Source of the DNA: Collybiopsis luxurians FD-317 M1
Lineage: Eukaryota > Basidiomycota > Agaricomycetes > Agaricales > Omphalotaceae
Length of the DNA stretch: 64,000 nucleotides
Direction of reading: 5' to 3'
Assembly (NCBI GenBank): GCA_000827265.1
Contig: KN834765.1
Location: forward strand, 389,590 to 453,589
Shown here: one piece after another, positions 30,752-41,051 of the stretch
How positions within the stretch are numbered: position 1 is the stretch's first letter
How the letters are laid out: each line of letters begins with the position of its first letter
Position numbers and translations under genes: made by a program
The notes under the pieces: model-generated
Seen by the model: only the letters and a program-made list of their open reading frames with translations
Told to the model about the DNA's origin: nothing
Database searches by the model: none

Positions 30752-32395
30752 ATGAAACTTTCTTTTTCTTTATTTCTCGCAGCTTTAGCTGCCGGTGTTA
30801 GTGCTTCCAATGTTCTTGACCTCGATCCACAGTCTTGGGACAGTGTAGTTGGCAATGGTAAATCCGGCTTGGTCGAATTGTGAGTAGTTATTAGCGTTTC
30901 GAGTTCTATACTTACAGCTGTCGTTAGCTTCGCCACTTGGTGGTAAGTCTGCTCAACTTTGATCCTTTCTGCTTCTCAATCAATTTGTACTCGTAGTGGA
31001 CATTGCAAAGTTTGTCGTATCAGTTATTCTTGCGAATACATTGATCATCAACTCTTTTCGCGTTTAGAATCTTGCTCCCACATATGAACAAGTCGCCGAC
31101 GCGTACGCTCATGCAAAGGACAAAGTGTTCATTGCCAAGATAGATGCTGACGGTGTTGGCAAGGAAGTGGGCAGAAAGTACGTCATTTCTATTAGTTTAA
31201 TCCCTCTAGAGTGCCAACTGTGAATTTAGATACGGTGTAACTGGATTCCCCACCTTGAAATGGTTCAATGCGGATGGTAGCGTTGAGCCATATGAGTCTG
31301 GCAGAGACATTGAAAGCTTTACCAAATTGTGAGGTGTTCCTAAGCGAATCCGATTCCTTCAGTTTCTCACAAAATTGCAGCATTACTGATAAATCTGGCG
31401 TGAAATCTAACATCAAACCTCCTCCACCTCCTTCGTACAAAATCCTCGATTACAATGACTTTGACCAAGTTGTCCTGGTATGTCTTCTTCACGAGTCTTT
31501 AGTGCAATTCTGACCTCGCTTGTAGGACAAAAGCAAAGATGTTTTGGTTACATTCACTGTGAGTAGTCTACACTTTATGATTCTTCTCCTGTATCTTGAC
31601 GTTTGTAATTAGGCTCCTTGGTGTGGTCATTGCAAAGCCTTGAAGCCTACATACGAACAACGTATGCGTCTTGCTTTATGTCCTGTGCATCACTTCTCGC
31701 TAATGTCTCGTAGTTGGCTCGATTTACGAACTCGAGAATGATGTTATCATCGCAAATATTGACGCCGACGACAAGAAGAATGAAGCAATCCGAAGCCGAT
31801 ATGGCATTACGGGTTTCCCTACCATCAAATTCTTCCCCAAGGACAACAAGGACGGCGAAGACTACGACCGAGGTCGCGATTTATCTGAATTTGTCAGCTT
31901 TATTAACAACAGAGCTGGCACCCACCGATCTCTTACCGGTGATCTGCTCGACAATGTATGTATTCAAAGTATTTACCACTCTTCGGAAACTGAAACACTT
32001 GATACAGGCTGGCCGTCTTGCCGAGTTTGATGCTCTTGCAAGCAAGTTCTATGTTGCCTCTGCTGACCTTCGGGACTCCATCTTCAAGGAAGCCGTTTCT
32101 CTTTCTGTTAACGTTGGTGATGCTGCTAAGCACTACCTTCGCGTAATGGAGAAGATGGTCAATGGCACAGAGGCTTACTATGAGAAGGAATCTAAACGGT
32201 GCGCATACTTATTCAATTTTAGATGGACGGGCGCTAATTATGCTGTTTCAAAGTCTCGAGAGCATTCTGAAGAAGCGTTCATTATCACCCGCCAAGCTCG
32301 ATGAGATCAAGGTCAAGTCAAATATCCTTCGCGCATTCGCTGAGAAGCCTTCGGACGACGACACCACCATTCGCAGAGCAAGTGGCGAGCTGTAG
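30752..32395 (+). CDS. Protein disulfide isomerase, ERp38 type
   Basis: Signal peptide MKLSFSLFLAALAAGVSA is followed by two thioredoxin domains, each with CGHC. The first reads FATWCGHCK and is assembled from three exons; the second reads FTAPWCGHCKALKPTYEQ. The cis-Pro regions are GVTGFPTLKWF and GITGFPTIKFF. A helical ERp29-type C-terminal domain (LAEFDALASKFYVASADL onward) completes the fungal ERp38/TigA-like layout. The enzyme forms and rearranges disulfides in the ER lumen. The C-terminus is RRASGEL, with no HDEL/KDEL, so retention must rely on something else or on other signals. Exons 2 and 3 are only 15 and 13 bases (30928-30942 and 30997-31009) and encode the first active site. A UPRE-like TGACGTGG lies just upstream. 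Confidence 0.9.
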
Positions 32396-32983
32396 GTAGG
32401 GGGAATGCACCGGGAAATTCTTAATCATGGTGCTTTCGAGATTTACATCGGAGGATTTTGTAAATTACATCCTTTACAGCTAAATTATATCTCTTCGGCC
32501 CTACAATAAATCTCTGGTTCGAAGCACCTGTTTTTGCTCTTTCCCCAAGTCCCCACCGGTAGTGGTAATGTAATTTCCACTCGCAAATTTCAAGTCTGCG
32601 GGGATGCGTGTTCGTAATGAATACGTGATCGGAAGGTAGAAGTGGTCATCGCCGTGTAAAGTTAAATGTTTATCTCTCGAGTAGCGCTGTCCAATCCAAG
32701 TCCTCAGAAAGCGGGACAGGTCGCCTCGTGTATGGGAGAAGGCAAGGGAGACAGCTGTTCTCGTGATGCCCTGCAGACTCATCGGTGGTGAGATCTGATT
32801 GAGGTTCCGGTATATGAGTGACCTGGCGCTTTTCAAGAGAAACGTTTTCGATCTCAACTCCGCCCACGAAGTCTGTATGGCTGATAAAAGAGTGTACCCT
32901 TCTCTTTCTTTACTTTTACCAGCGTAAAATTACTCACCCACGCCACTGCTCTCTTCTCGATTCCGAAATCGTCTAAAGAACTC
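32396..32983. other. Intergenic region
   Basis: About 590 bases between two plus-strand genes. A minus-strand open frame (32857-32501, about 118 codons) is present, but its length is within chance and it shows no domain. Promoter of the TDP2-like gene should lie at the right end. Confidence 0.5.
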
Positions 32984-33974
32984 ATGCCTTACAAGTATCC
33001 CCAAAACGAACTCCACGAGTTGAGGTTTTATCGCTTCAATTCGCGGAAAAACTGCTGGAAGCATGTCGCTATTAAGCGCGAGTCTGACCAGTGTCCCCTG
33101 CACCACAACATCGCGATCATCACTTGGAATGTCGATTTTCAGGCTGGCAAGGCGGTTGAACGCATCAACGGAGTGCTCGACTACTTGCAACACAAAGTCC
33201 TGAAGGGTAATCCTTTTCCACACTGTGTTATAATGCTGCAAGAAGTACACTCCAAGGCGATACCCGAGATACACTCGAACCCATGGATTCAAAAACATTT
33301 TTATATGGTCCCGATTGACCATTTAGAATGGCCAAACCCCAATATTTACGGAAACGTCACTCTGGTAGAACGTTCCGTCTCCATCAGAGAGGCTGGTATC
33401 TTGCACTTTGCGCAGACGAATATGGCTCGAACGGTGAGTTAGTTGCTGTTTGCGAGGTGCCTGAATTATTTACGACTGGATCTAGGCTCTCTTGACTGAC
33501 ATTAGGCTCGCGCCACTCGAACCAGAACGTTACCAAGGGAAGCGTGAGGTGATCGTTCGGATCGTGAATACGCACCTCGAGTCCTTGAAAGATGGAAATG
33601 GAGCAGAGTGTCGAGCGGAGCAGCTCTCTCTCTGCGTCGAGCTTCTCAAGGATGATCCGGCGGTGTACGGGGGAGTCATAGGCGGGGATTTTAACGCTAT
33701 CGATGATGATTCGACGGATCAAGTCCGTCACTACCATGGCCTATACGATCCTGGAGAGGCCGAAGAATCGGAAAACGGACCATTATCTCATACCTGGGGG
33801 TTCCACGAAAAGAACCCCCTGAAATTCCCAACAGGGAGATTGGATAAAATTGTGTATACGCCACGCGGGGATTTTACGATGCAAACACCTGTAATCTTTG
33901 GACAGGACGCAAAGACGGAGGATGGGGAATGGATCAGTGATCATTTTGGACTGCTAAACAATTTGCAAGTTTAG
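32984..33974 (+). CDS. TDP2-like endonuclease/exonuclease/phosphatase family protein
   Basis: All core motifs of the EEP fold are visible: TWNVD (first strand), MLQEVH (metal-binding Glu), VNTHLES (His/Thr), GGDFNAID (Asp/Asn) and the final ISDHFGL (catalytic Asp-His). TDP2 removes tyrosyl-DNA adducts left by topoisomerase II and has just such TWN, LQE, GDxN and SDH motifs. The N-terminal region is short, without the ubiquitin-binding domain of animal TDP2. The insertion HTWGFHEKNPLKFPTGRLDKI fits the DNA-binding side. One intron (33434-33484) is seen. The protein has about 313 residues and no targeting signal. DNA repair is the likely role; another phosphodiester substrate is possible. Confidence 0.82.
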
Positions 33975-34974
33975 AAAAGGTGAGGGGAGCTAGTGCGGCG
34001 CGGTGTTTTGGTGGGGGGTGTGCGTAAGTCTCGATGATTGTAAATCGTTTGCTTCGAATATCTGCGTCGTGAATATCACCATTATTTTTTTGTAGGCCAT
34101 TAAACTTTAAAGTTACCAAATTCATATATGAGGTCTGCCTCGGATATCAGCACTGCTGGCATTCCCTATTCAAATGGCTGGCTGCAAGTGCAAAATTGTA
34201 GTCCAACCTGAGTGGGGGGTTCTGGTTTAAAACGGCAGAGTAATAATCCAACGAGTAGAACAGGGACAGGATTATAATGAACCACATCCGTTGGAATGAC
34301 AGTCGATCCGATGTAAAAGCTAGGTGTCAGAACAACGGTAAGCATATGACAAGTATTCAGCGCAAGCGACGGGAATGAGACGGGAATGAGACGAGCTAGG
34401 AGAGTGGTACGTTGTCCGAAAAGACTTTGCTAATGTTTCGACAAGCATTACCGCAGTATTGACATGGCTCATAGGAAAGAAAGGAGAAGCGAAAATTCAG
34501 GATTCAAGTTGCCGAATCATTTTGAAGGACATCTTGTATAGCTATACGGTCTTGTAAGGTTGGAAGTTAGCTAGCTGAAAGAACTGAGCATCCTGCAATT
34601 CATTAACCGATCATTCCCTCCTTCCAGCTTAGCGACCGTTAGCGATCATTGGAGCGGACTATCTTTGGAAATTGTTTCGGCCAGACTATCTGTGATTTTA
34701 TCCCAAAAAATTATCTTCCTGCGCCTTTCCTTTCCGCAGCAGGGCGAGTATTCGCTACCCCAGACATTGAGATACTCAGCTTTGACCAGAAAGAAAGCTG
34801 GAGAATGTCGTGGACGACGAGTAAAGGAGTTTTTGAAAAACGCCAAGGTGTCAATGACAGGCCGATCAACAAATCATGTGGCCGAAAATTGAACGATATA
34901 AATACCCAAGTGGTGTCAGCCCGGTTTTTCCCAACCGCTCTTCAACTCCTACGACGACGTTCCCTCCCCTCAAC
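33975..34974. other. Intergenic region, 1 kb
   Basis: No gene seen. It holds a direct duplication of an 11-base unit (GACGGGAATGA) at about 34368-34391 and a TATA box at 34897-34904. The 3' end of the TDP2-like gene is at the left. Confidence 0.55.
34897..34904 (+). promoter_or_regulatory. TATA box of secreted Ser-rich protein gene
   Basis: TATAAATA lies 71 bases before the ATG at 34975, followed by a C/T-rich leader. Confidence 0.6.
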
Positions 34975-35963
34975 ATGAAAGCTGTTCTCGTTGCGTCTGC
35001 CCTTGGCCTCATCTCTGGTGCCTATGCCCAGTTTTCGATCAACACTCCGTAACTGCGCATTTTCTATCAAATTTAGTGCACACGTCAGCTAAATCCTTTT
35101 TCCCGCCAGTGCGAGTTTGACTACGTGCCAGCCCGTCTTGATTCAATGGCAAGGTGGAACTCGTATGTCTTTTTTCAACTGTTTTTAAGTCTGCTCTGCT
35201 CACTATAATTCGCTAGCCCCTTACTTCTTGGTATGCTTGTTCTCGTTCTTTTCTTTTCTTTTTCTCAGCACAACTTCAATCTGTCTTTCTAGAGGTGTGT
35301 AGCTTATCGTTGGGTACGCTGGAAACCATACTGACTATACATTGTATAGCGTCTACAACCAGGCAGCTGCCTCCCAAACTGCCGAAAATCTTGGTCAACA
35401 AAACGGGACCACTTTCACGTGGACAGTCGACATTGCTGCAGGTAGGCGTCCTCTTAATGCCAGGAATTTCTTCCCAATTATATATCCCCTCAGGTCAAAG
35501 CGTCGGCTTTAATATTGTTGATAGCACTGGTACTCAAAAGCAGAGTGCCGCTGTTCCGATTCAGTCTGGGTGTACGTAAGGATTACGACGTTGGGCCTGC
35601 GTTTCTGATGTCTTTTCCCCAGCTTCGACCAGCTGTGTTGGTCAGTCTGCAAGTGGATCTGCAGGTTCAGCTGCACCCACTTCCACTGCTTCTGGCTCTG
35701 GTTCCAGTCCAACCACCTCTGCCGGATCAGGTTCTTCTGCTACCAACACCGGTTCTGGCTCTTCATCGTATGTGGTATTATCCTACTGGGCTGCGTTTGT
35801 CTCACAAGTCTATAGTTCTAAATCGGCGGGTTCTTCTTCTACGGGTGGCGCTAACCCTTCTTCCACCACCTCCTCTTCCTCCGGAAACTCTGCTTCCTCC
35901 CAGACTGCTCAATTCGGCATCGCTGGTATCGTTGGGGCTGCTATCGCTGCCCTCCTGGCTTAA
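34975..35963 (+). CDS. Secreted Ser/Thr-rich GPI-anchored-type protein
   Basis: Signal peptide MKAVLVASALGLISGAYA. The folded part has LTTCQPVLIQWQGGTPPYFL, then SVYNQAAASQTAENLGQQNG, TTFTWTVDIAAGQSVGFNIV, and ends with SSTSCVG. A Ser/Thr/Gly-rich stalk and a hydrophobic tail (FGIAGIVGAAIAALLA) follow, fitting a GPI-attachment signal. I recall such proteins as numerous in agaricomycetes, probably in the cell wall; no function is known. About six introns. Between PPYFL and SVYNQ two introns seem to flank an exon of only 2 bases (AG, 35293-35294), because neither a single intron nor the other GT-AG pairs I tried keep the frame and the expected Ser. A strong TATA box lies 71 bases upstream. Confidence 0.78.
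35293..35294 (+). other. Inferred 2-nt microexon
   Basis: The dinucleotide AG is flanked by CTAG on the left and GTGTGT on the right. Introns would be 35231-35292 (62 nt) and 35295-35349 (55 nt). It completes a Ser codon across the second junction. Confidence 0.45.
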
Positions 35964-38576
35964 GCAAAATGTCCCGATCTGGACAGTTAGTCCTTACTAC
36001 CTGACTCCGTATCCACGAGTACCATTTAATAGTTTCCTTGTGAACGAACTCTATCATTCGGCCGTTGTCTCTATACCAATTTACTTTTAACACTTGTTGT
36101 CTTATGTTTTAGGATATTTTCCACTTCGTTTTACTACCCATGGTTAGAGGCATATCTTCACTATTCACAATCTAGGCCACTTTTTTTCCCGGTTTGTGTG
36201 TGCAGTGTGGATATCTATCAAATGGCATCCGTTCTTTCAAGTGGAAAAATGACGTGATAAAGTGCTGCGCAGCCTGCTGTTGTAGTACGGTTGCCTGCGA
36301 TTGCGTTAGTCAAGTTTGTTGAAGGTTGTTATGGTCTTTCGTCCATCTCTACTGTACGTGCAGGAGCCAGTGCAACTGTAACTGTCGAGGACGAGCGTCA
36401 AAATTCTGTTCTTGGTCAGGTTGCCCCGAAGCTGCTGATTCCAATTTAGAGTTTACCTCTTCTTCAATATAATAATGAGTCAAGTCCATACGCAAGAATT
36501 GCTTTCGAGCGCTGAACGCCCACCTTGACACTTTATGTCTCTTCAACGCAACGCGTCGTGAGAGGTTTCCTCGGCTTTTGGTGAACGAATAGTTGGGAAG
36601 CGATGCGACAGTGGCCTCCTGAGTGCTCACACTGGGAGCATTCTGCAGGTCACCCGAAAATTAGGTTCACCGTTAAATTCCCTTGACGCTCACCTTGTAT
36701 GAGATTCACGTTGGACTTGAAAGGAGCCTTCATGCTGAATGCGGTCATTGTGCCAAACGAAGGTCTACTATTTGAACTACAAATGAGATCTGTTGTTGAG
36801 CTTCACGAATCAGAAGCGCCTACAGTAGGTTTTAGGCGATGTGCAAAATGCTCCCCGTATTAGTCTGGATTTACCTGTCACTTCCATGGTCCCACATTCA
36901 TTCAAGAATCTTGACATTATGAGTCAAGAATGAAATGGAAGTCACAACGATTTGCTTATGGTCGATTTTTCATTAGATGGCAACAAATTGATAGCCAAAT
37001 ACTTGGATGCCATCAAGATATCGTTCTCATCCCTCTTCTCGAGGGGTTCGGTCAACGTTAGGTCAATAGTGAATGGATATGTGAGACCCAACGTATTCTA
37101 TCCACCTTCCGGTACGATGGTCTACCTTCCCACGGGACTCGCTGTCGAACAAAACGCTTCACTAACTAATCTTCGCTTTCCTTTTCACGCAATAGGCAAT
37201 CAAGCCGTGTATGGTCTGGCACCTTTCCGACCACGAGCGCGACGACTCTCCGCTGAAGCATTCAGCTCCTGCTGTGGTGTCAATCTAGCTGCCACGCTGA
37301 GTGACTTGGATACCAGGCTACTGAGATGGCTCAATGCGAACAGAAGTAGCGGGAAACGAGCAGAATCCTGGCATATTTACAGATGCCAATGAGCATGTCT
37401 ACTCTCACGCAAGTATCATGTGTAGCGTGTTTTCCGGGTACACAATGCTTGATAAGAGAACTCTGTGGCACTTCTCAATTCCTGTAGCGGAAACGAACGA
37501 AACCATTTGCATGACAGTTATTTGGTAAATCCTAGTACTAGCAGGTACCAGCACAGGGTTTAGATCCCAACGCCTATCTGCAAGTGCTAGCGAGATCTGA
37601 TTAGACCCGGACTTTAGCAGCCTTCAGAAGGTCCCTGTTGATGATAACCGATCCTTGGCCACTCCGCTAGACCCAATTCTTGTATGTCTGTTGCAGTAGC
37701 AATGCTGTTTTGGAGCCACGTATCATTCCACCCTCTGATTGTACCTTCATCGGATCCGAAAGAGACCACCGATGTAATTTTCTTTTGCTTGATATGGGGT
37801 ACGATGTCTTTTCATTAATTCCAGGGTGGTGGAGTGATATGTCTTTTTATGTCCTGTCATGCGAGAACATTGTCAAAAGCGAGAAATTGTCGGACACGAA
37901 TTGGATGCTATCATAGCGGAGAAGCGAACAGCGTATTTAAGTTCTTCCATTCCAACTGTCATTGCAGTGAAATTCAGTAGACTGAAAAAGTCAATGCGCT
38001 CCTGGTGCGAGACATTCGGACCTACGAACCATATATTAAATTCCAACGTTCAGTGGATTTGACGCGTTTTCAGAACTGAGAGCACATGGGACTGTTCAAG
38101 GTTGGATGAATAGGGATTTGCATCGTGAAACGAAGTGGGTGAACGGCGACAAGTACCTTCCGATTAATTTCTTGATCTCCGTACATACAGGTAAGTATCT
38201 CTTGTATTGCTCCCGACATGTAGAAAGGAATTTTGAAACTGCAACTGCCACACTAGCAGCAGAAAACAATTGCACGTAGTAAAAATACACATAGAAGAAG
38301 AGGCTTGGATGCCACATTTAGAAAGGACATATGCCAAGGGTAATTCCGAACCTCCACCACCAACTTTATTCAACTGTTGGACAAGATGCATCTCACTGTC
38401 AAATACTACTGTTCACTTCAGTTTTTCCTCCGAGGGGAGAACTGAAGTATGTACCTGTCTCATAAATAGTGAACTTAGAATTCTTCATATCCTCTCGACC
38501 TCCCAGTGTACGCGTGGTCAAAGGGTCTCTGCTTGCGGCAAACGCACGGTCAGCACTTGTTTCTTGCTTCGTCTCC
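35964..38576. other. Gene-poor stretch, 2.6 kb
   Basis: The longest stretch in the window without a supportable gene. On the minus strand, an ATG at 36748 could start a small two- or three-exon protein (MTAFSMKAPFKSNVNL, then NAPSVSTQEATVASLPN, ending near 36349; about 115 residues). It is not recognised and is not called. On the plus strand an open frame at 36958-37392 has no domain. I see no terminal repeats or transposase motifs. The right end should hold the promoter of the SLATT gene. Confidence 0.4.
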
Positions 38577-39843
38577 ATGGATTACGACCGAGAGAATGTC
38601 GAGCTCCATAGTGATGGGGTTGTTGGCCCTCCACCTGTAGCGCGGTCATTTGGATCAGATGAATCTGGCGCTCCTCGACCTCTGTCACACCACTCAAATG
38701 AAGCGGGCCCATCGCAGACATTATTCCTCGCTTCCTCTCCGCCGGGTCTCAACACAGAAGAGCCTAGGAGAATTTCGTCACCGACGAACTTTCATCGGCC
38801 CGTAGATGGGGAAGTGGAATACAATCCAAACATCACCAGGAACTTCTCTCAAACTCGTAGCGAAAACCAAAACCAACACCATGAGCTACCGCCTTCGTCT
38901 CCCGGCCACAGAAGCGGAGAGGCAAGCAGACGAGGTACAGGAGGTCCTGAGATGCCTAGGGCAATGGACGCGGCTGCTTATTCGTCGCATAGTCGAAAAT
39001 CCAATCTAGATTGGATAGTACCACTGGGTTCTCACAGTCCACTGCGAGAGAAATCGTCGGTAAGATGAATTCACATGTGCAATGTGAGGGTTTATCTCAA
39101 TCTTTTTAGCATCGGGCTAAAACTGTTGAGGAGCGGTTGCAGCCAACTTTGGATGAAGCAGAGAGAGAGCGTGCCAAATATGCTTTGAAGGCCCAAATGA
39201 CGGGGATCGCTCTCAACGTGGCGATAGGTGGGTTGACAGTGATTTTTGCTTCTTTTTGGAGGAGCTACAACTCACGACCATACCTAGGCATGCAAGTCCT
39301 CCTGGGAGCCTTAACAACGGCTCTGTCAGCGGCCACGTCCGGTCGATCGGTACGTTACATGCTCAATAGCGCGTTTTGGCTATATTGGTTAATCATACTG
39401 CCTGTCAGACTTCTATTGGTGTGTCAATTCTCGGTAAGATATGTGCATTCATCCTGCCACGGCAAATAATCATTCTGCTCTAAGGGGGACTAGCCACCCT
39501 GGTAGCATCCTATCTTGCGCGGGCTCGAGGTTCAGGAGAACCCGAACAATCAAACATAAAAGTCAGGGATCTTGATCAGTTTGTTCGGGAATGCAAGGCT
39601 TTCATGTTGGATTACGGCAACTCGGATGGGCATGAACACGATGAAAAGATTAATACGTTCCGTCAGAGGTTTGAACATCTTCTCGGGAATGGTGTTGGTA
39701 GCATGGAGTGAGTACGATGATATTCTTTGATCGAACTGTGCTTGAATGTCTACTTTAGTCCTTCGTTGAGTGAACGAGTTTTGCAGCATCTCGGGTTCGC
39801 ACCACGTAATGGTAATCCTGCTCCTGCAAGTGGCCCTGTTTGA
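38577..39843 (+). CDS. Fungal SLATT-domain two-transmembrane protein
   Basis: A long disordered N-terminus rich in Ser, Pro and charged residues (about 160 residues) is followed by the SLATT core. It reads DWIVPLGSHSP, TVEERLQPTLDEAERERAKY and ALKAQMTGIALNVAIG, then after an intron MQVLLGALTTALSAATSGRS, then TSIGVSILGGLATLVASYLA with RARGSGEPE. Two hydrophobic helices with a short loop fit the two-TM SLATT fold. SLATT domains are predicted effectors in bacterial nucleotide-signalling conflict systems; the fungal relatives form their own family of unknown function. The end carries a helix (LDQFVRECKAFMLDYG) and ends APASGPV. Introns include 39228-39287, which is 60 bases with no stop and so could be retained in frame. 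One exon (39409-39433) is 25 bases. Confidence 0.8.
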
Positions 39844-40324
39844 TATCACTCGACCGAGACAGCCTTTTGCAACTGTAGAGCCCTTAGCCCTACTGTATAC
39901 TTTATACCCCAAAGGAGGCAACAATTATGATGAGCATACAAATTCTCTAGTTCCTTAATCCAGAGTTGCCTTCTTTAGCTGGGTGACACCCTTCTGCTCT
40001 GGGCACGGACACTCGTTTGACAAGTATTGTACATGTAGCATTGCATTGTACGATGAATTACTTTCCTAGCTCTTAAACCATAAAAGCTTTGAATTTAGTG
40101 TTTAGCTGTTATTGTAGCTTTCTAGTAAATGGTCCATAGCATGAGGTTAAGATTGCCCTCAGCCTACATAGCCTGGCCGGCCACCTTCAAGTTGTAAGTT
40201 GACGAAGAAAGGTAAGGATTGCTCATATGACCGTACACGCTTTCACGTGAGTGCCTATTCGTTTACTGGCGCTGCCATTGTCAAATTCCAACCCAGGCCC
40301 TATTCATAACCGCTCCATCTCAAG
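39844..40324. promoter_or_regulatory. Intergenic region upstream of NC2alpha gene
   Basis: 480 bases without a gene. CACGTG occurs at 40244-40249, 75 bases before the start codon at 40325. Confidence 0.5.
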
Positions 40325-41051
40325 ATGAAGAATAAGAATAAACAGACGAAATTTCCGGTTGTACGTTCCTCATCGTCCATCATTGATAACATTCACCCAA
40401 AGTTATGTAGGCTCGCATAAAGAAGATCATGCAGAAGGATGACGATGTTGGCAAGGTCGCTCAAGCCACTCCAGTTGTAATATGTGAGTTCAGGGGTACC
40501 TTACGCTTTGACATACCTTATGTTCGCTTCTAGCCAAGGCACTGGAACTATTTCTTGCATTAATCGTTGAGAAGGCAGGCGATGTCACGATAGAGAGAGG
40601 ATCCAGAAAAGTAGAGGCGTACCATCTGTAAGCAATGCCTTTTGTAACCGCAGTATATATCTGAGCTCCATCTACCAGAAAACATGCGGTTGAAACCACA
40701 GACACTTTTGATTTTCTCAAGGAAATCGTCGAGAGTGTCCCAGATCCCTCTGCCGGAGGAACCATTGACCTGGATGCAGTCAAAGAGGAGAATGCGTCAA
40801 AGAAGAAACGTTCAAAGGGAAAGAAGGCTGCTGCTGCCGCTGCAAACGGAGAAGATGGGGCTCCAGCACCAAAGAGAAGGAAGAAGAAGGCGAAATCGGA
40901 ACAAGGCGAAGACACCGTGATGGCGGAAGCAGGGGAACCTGAACCAAACGGAGAAGAGGAAGACGAGGAAAAGCCAAAGCAAGCATCTGATGATGACGAA
41001 GAGGAAGACAGTCAGTGGAAGAGTGACAAACCCTACCGACCAAGCCCGTAG
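40325..41051 (+). CDS. BUR6: NC2alpha/DRAP1 (Bur6) histone-fold transcription regulator
   Basis: Residues about 8-90 form a histone fold: TKFPVARIKKIMQKDDDVGK, then ATPVVISKALELFLALIVEK, VTIERGSRKVEAYHLKHAVE and FDFLKEIVESVPD. The SVPD end and the ARIKKIMQ start are typical of NC2alpha (DRAP1), which pairs with NC2beta on TBP to repress or tune RNA polymerase II initiation in the nucleus. The tail has Lys-rich clusters (KKKRSKGKKAAAAAANGED) and an acidic run, as in the family. Four exons are joined by three short introns. The CHRAC/DPB3-type histone-fold proteins are related, but the SVPD end favours NC2alpha. Length about 190 residues, close to human DRAP1. Confidence 0.88.

Noticed and set aside
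32501..32857. Minus-strand open frame of 118 codons
   Set aside because: Length is within chance for this much DNA, and no family or exon structure was found.
36958..37392. Plus-strand open frame of about 144 codons
   Set aside because: No domain, no signal and no plausible promoter or exon partner.
8965..40249. Enrichment of CACGTG across the window
   Set aside because: I count about eight copies; about 16 are expected by chance in 64 kb. Only single well-placed copies are worth noting.
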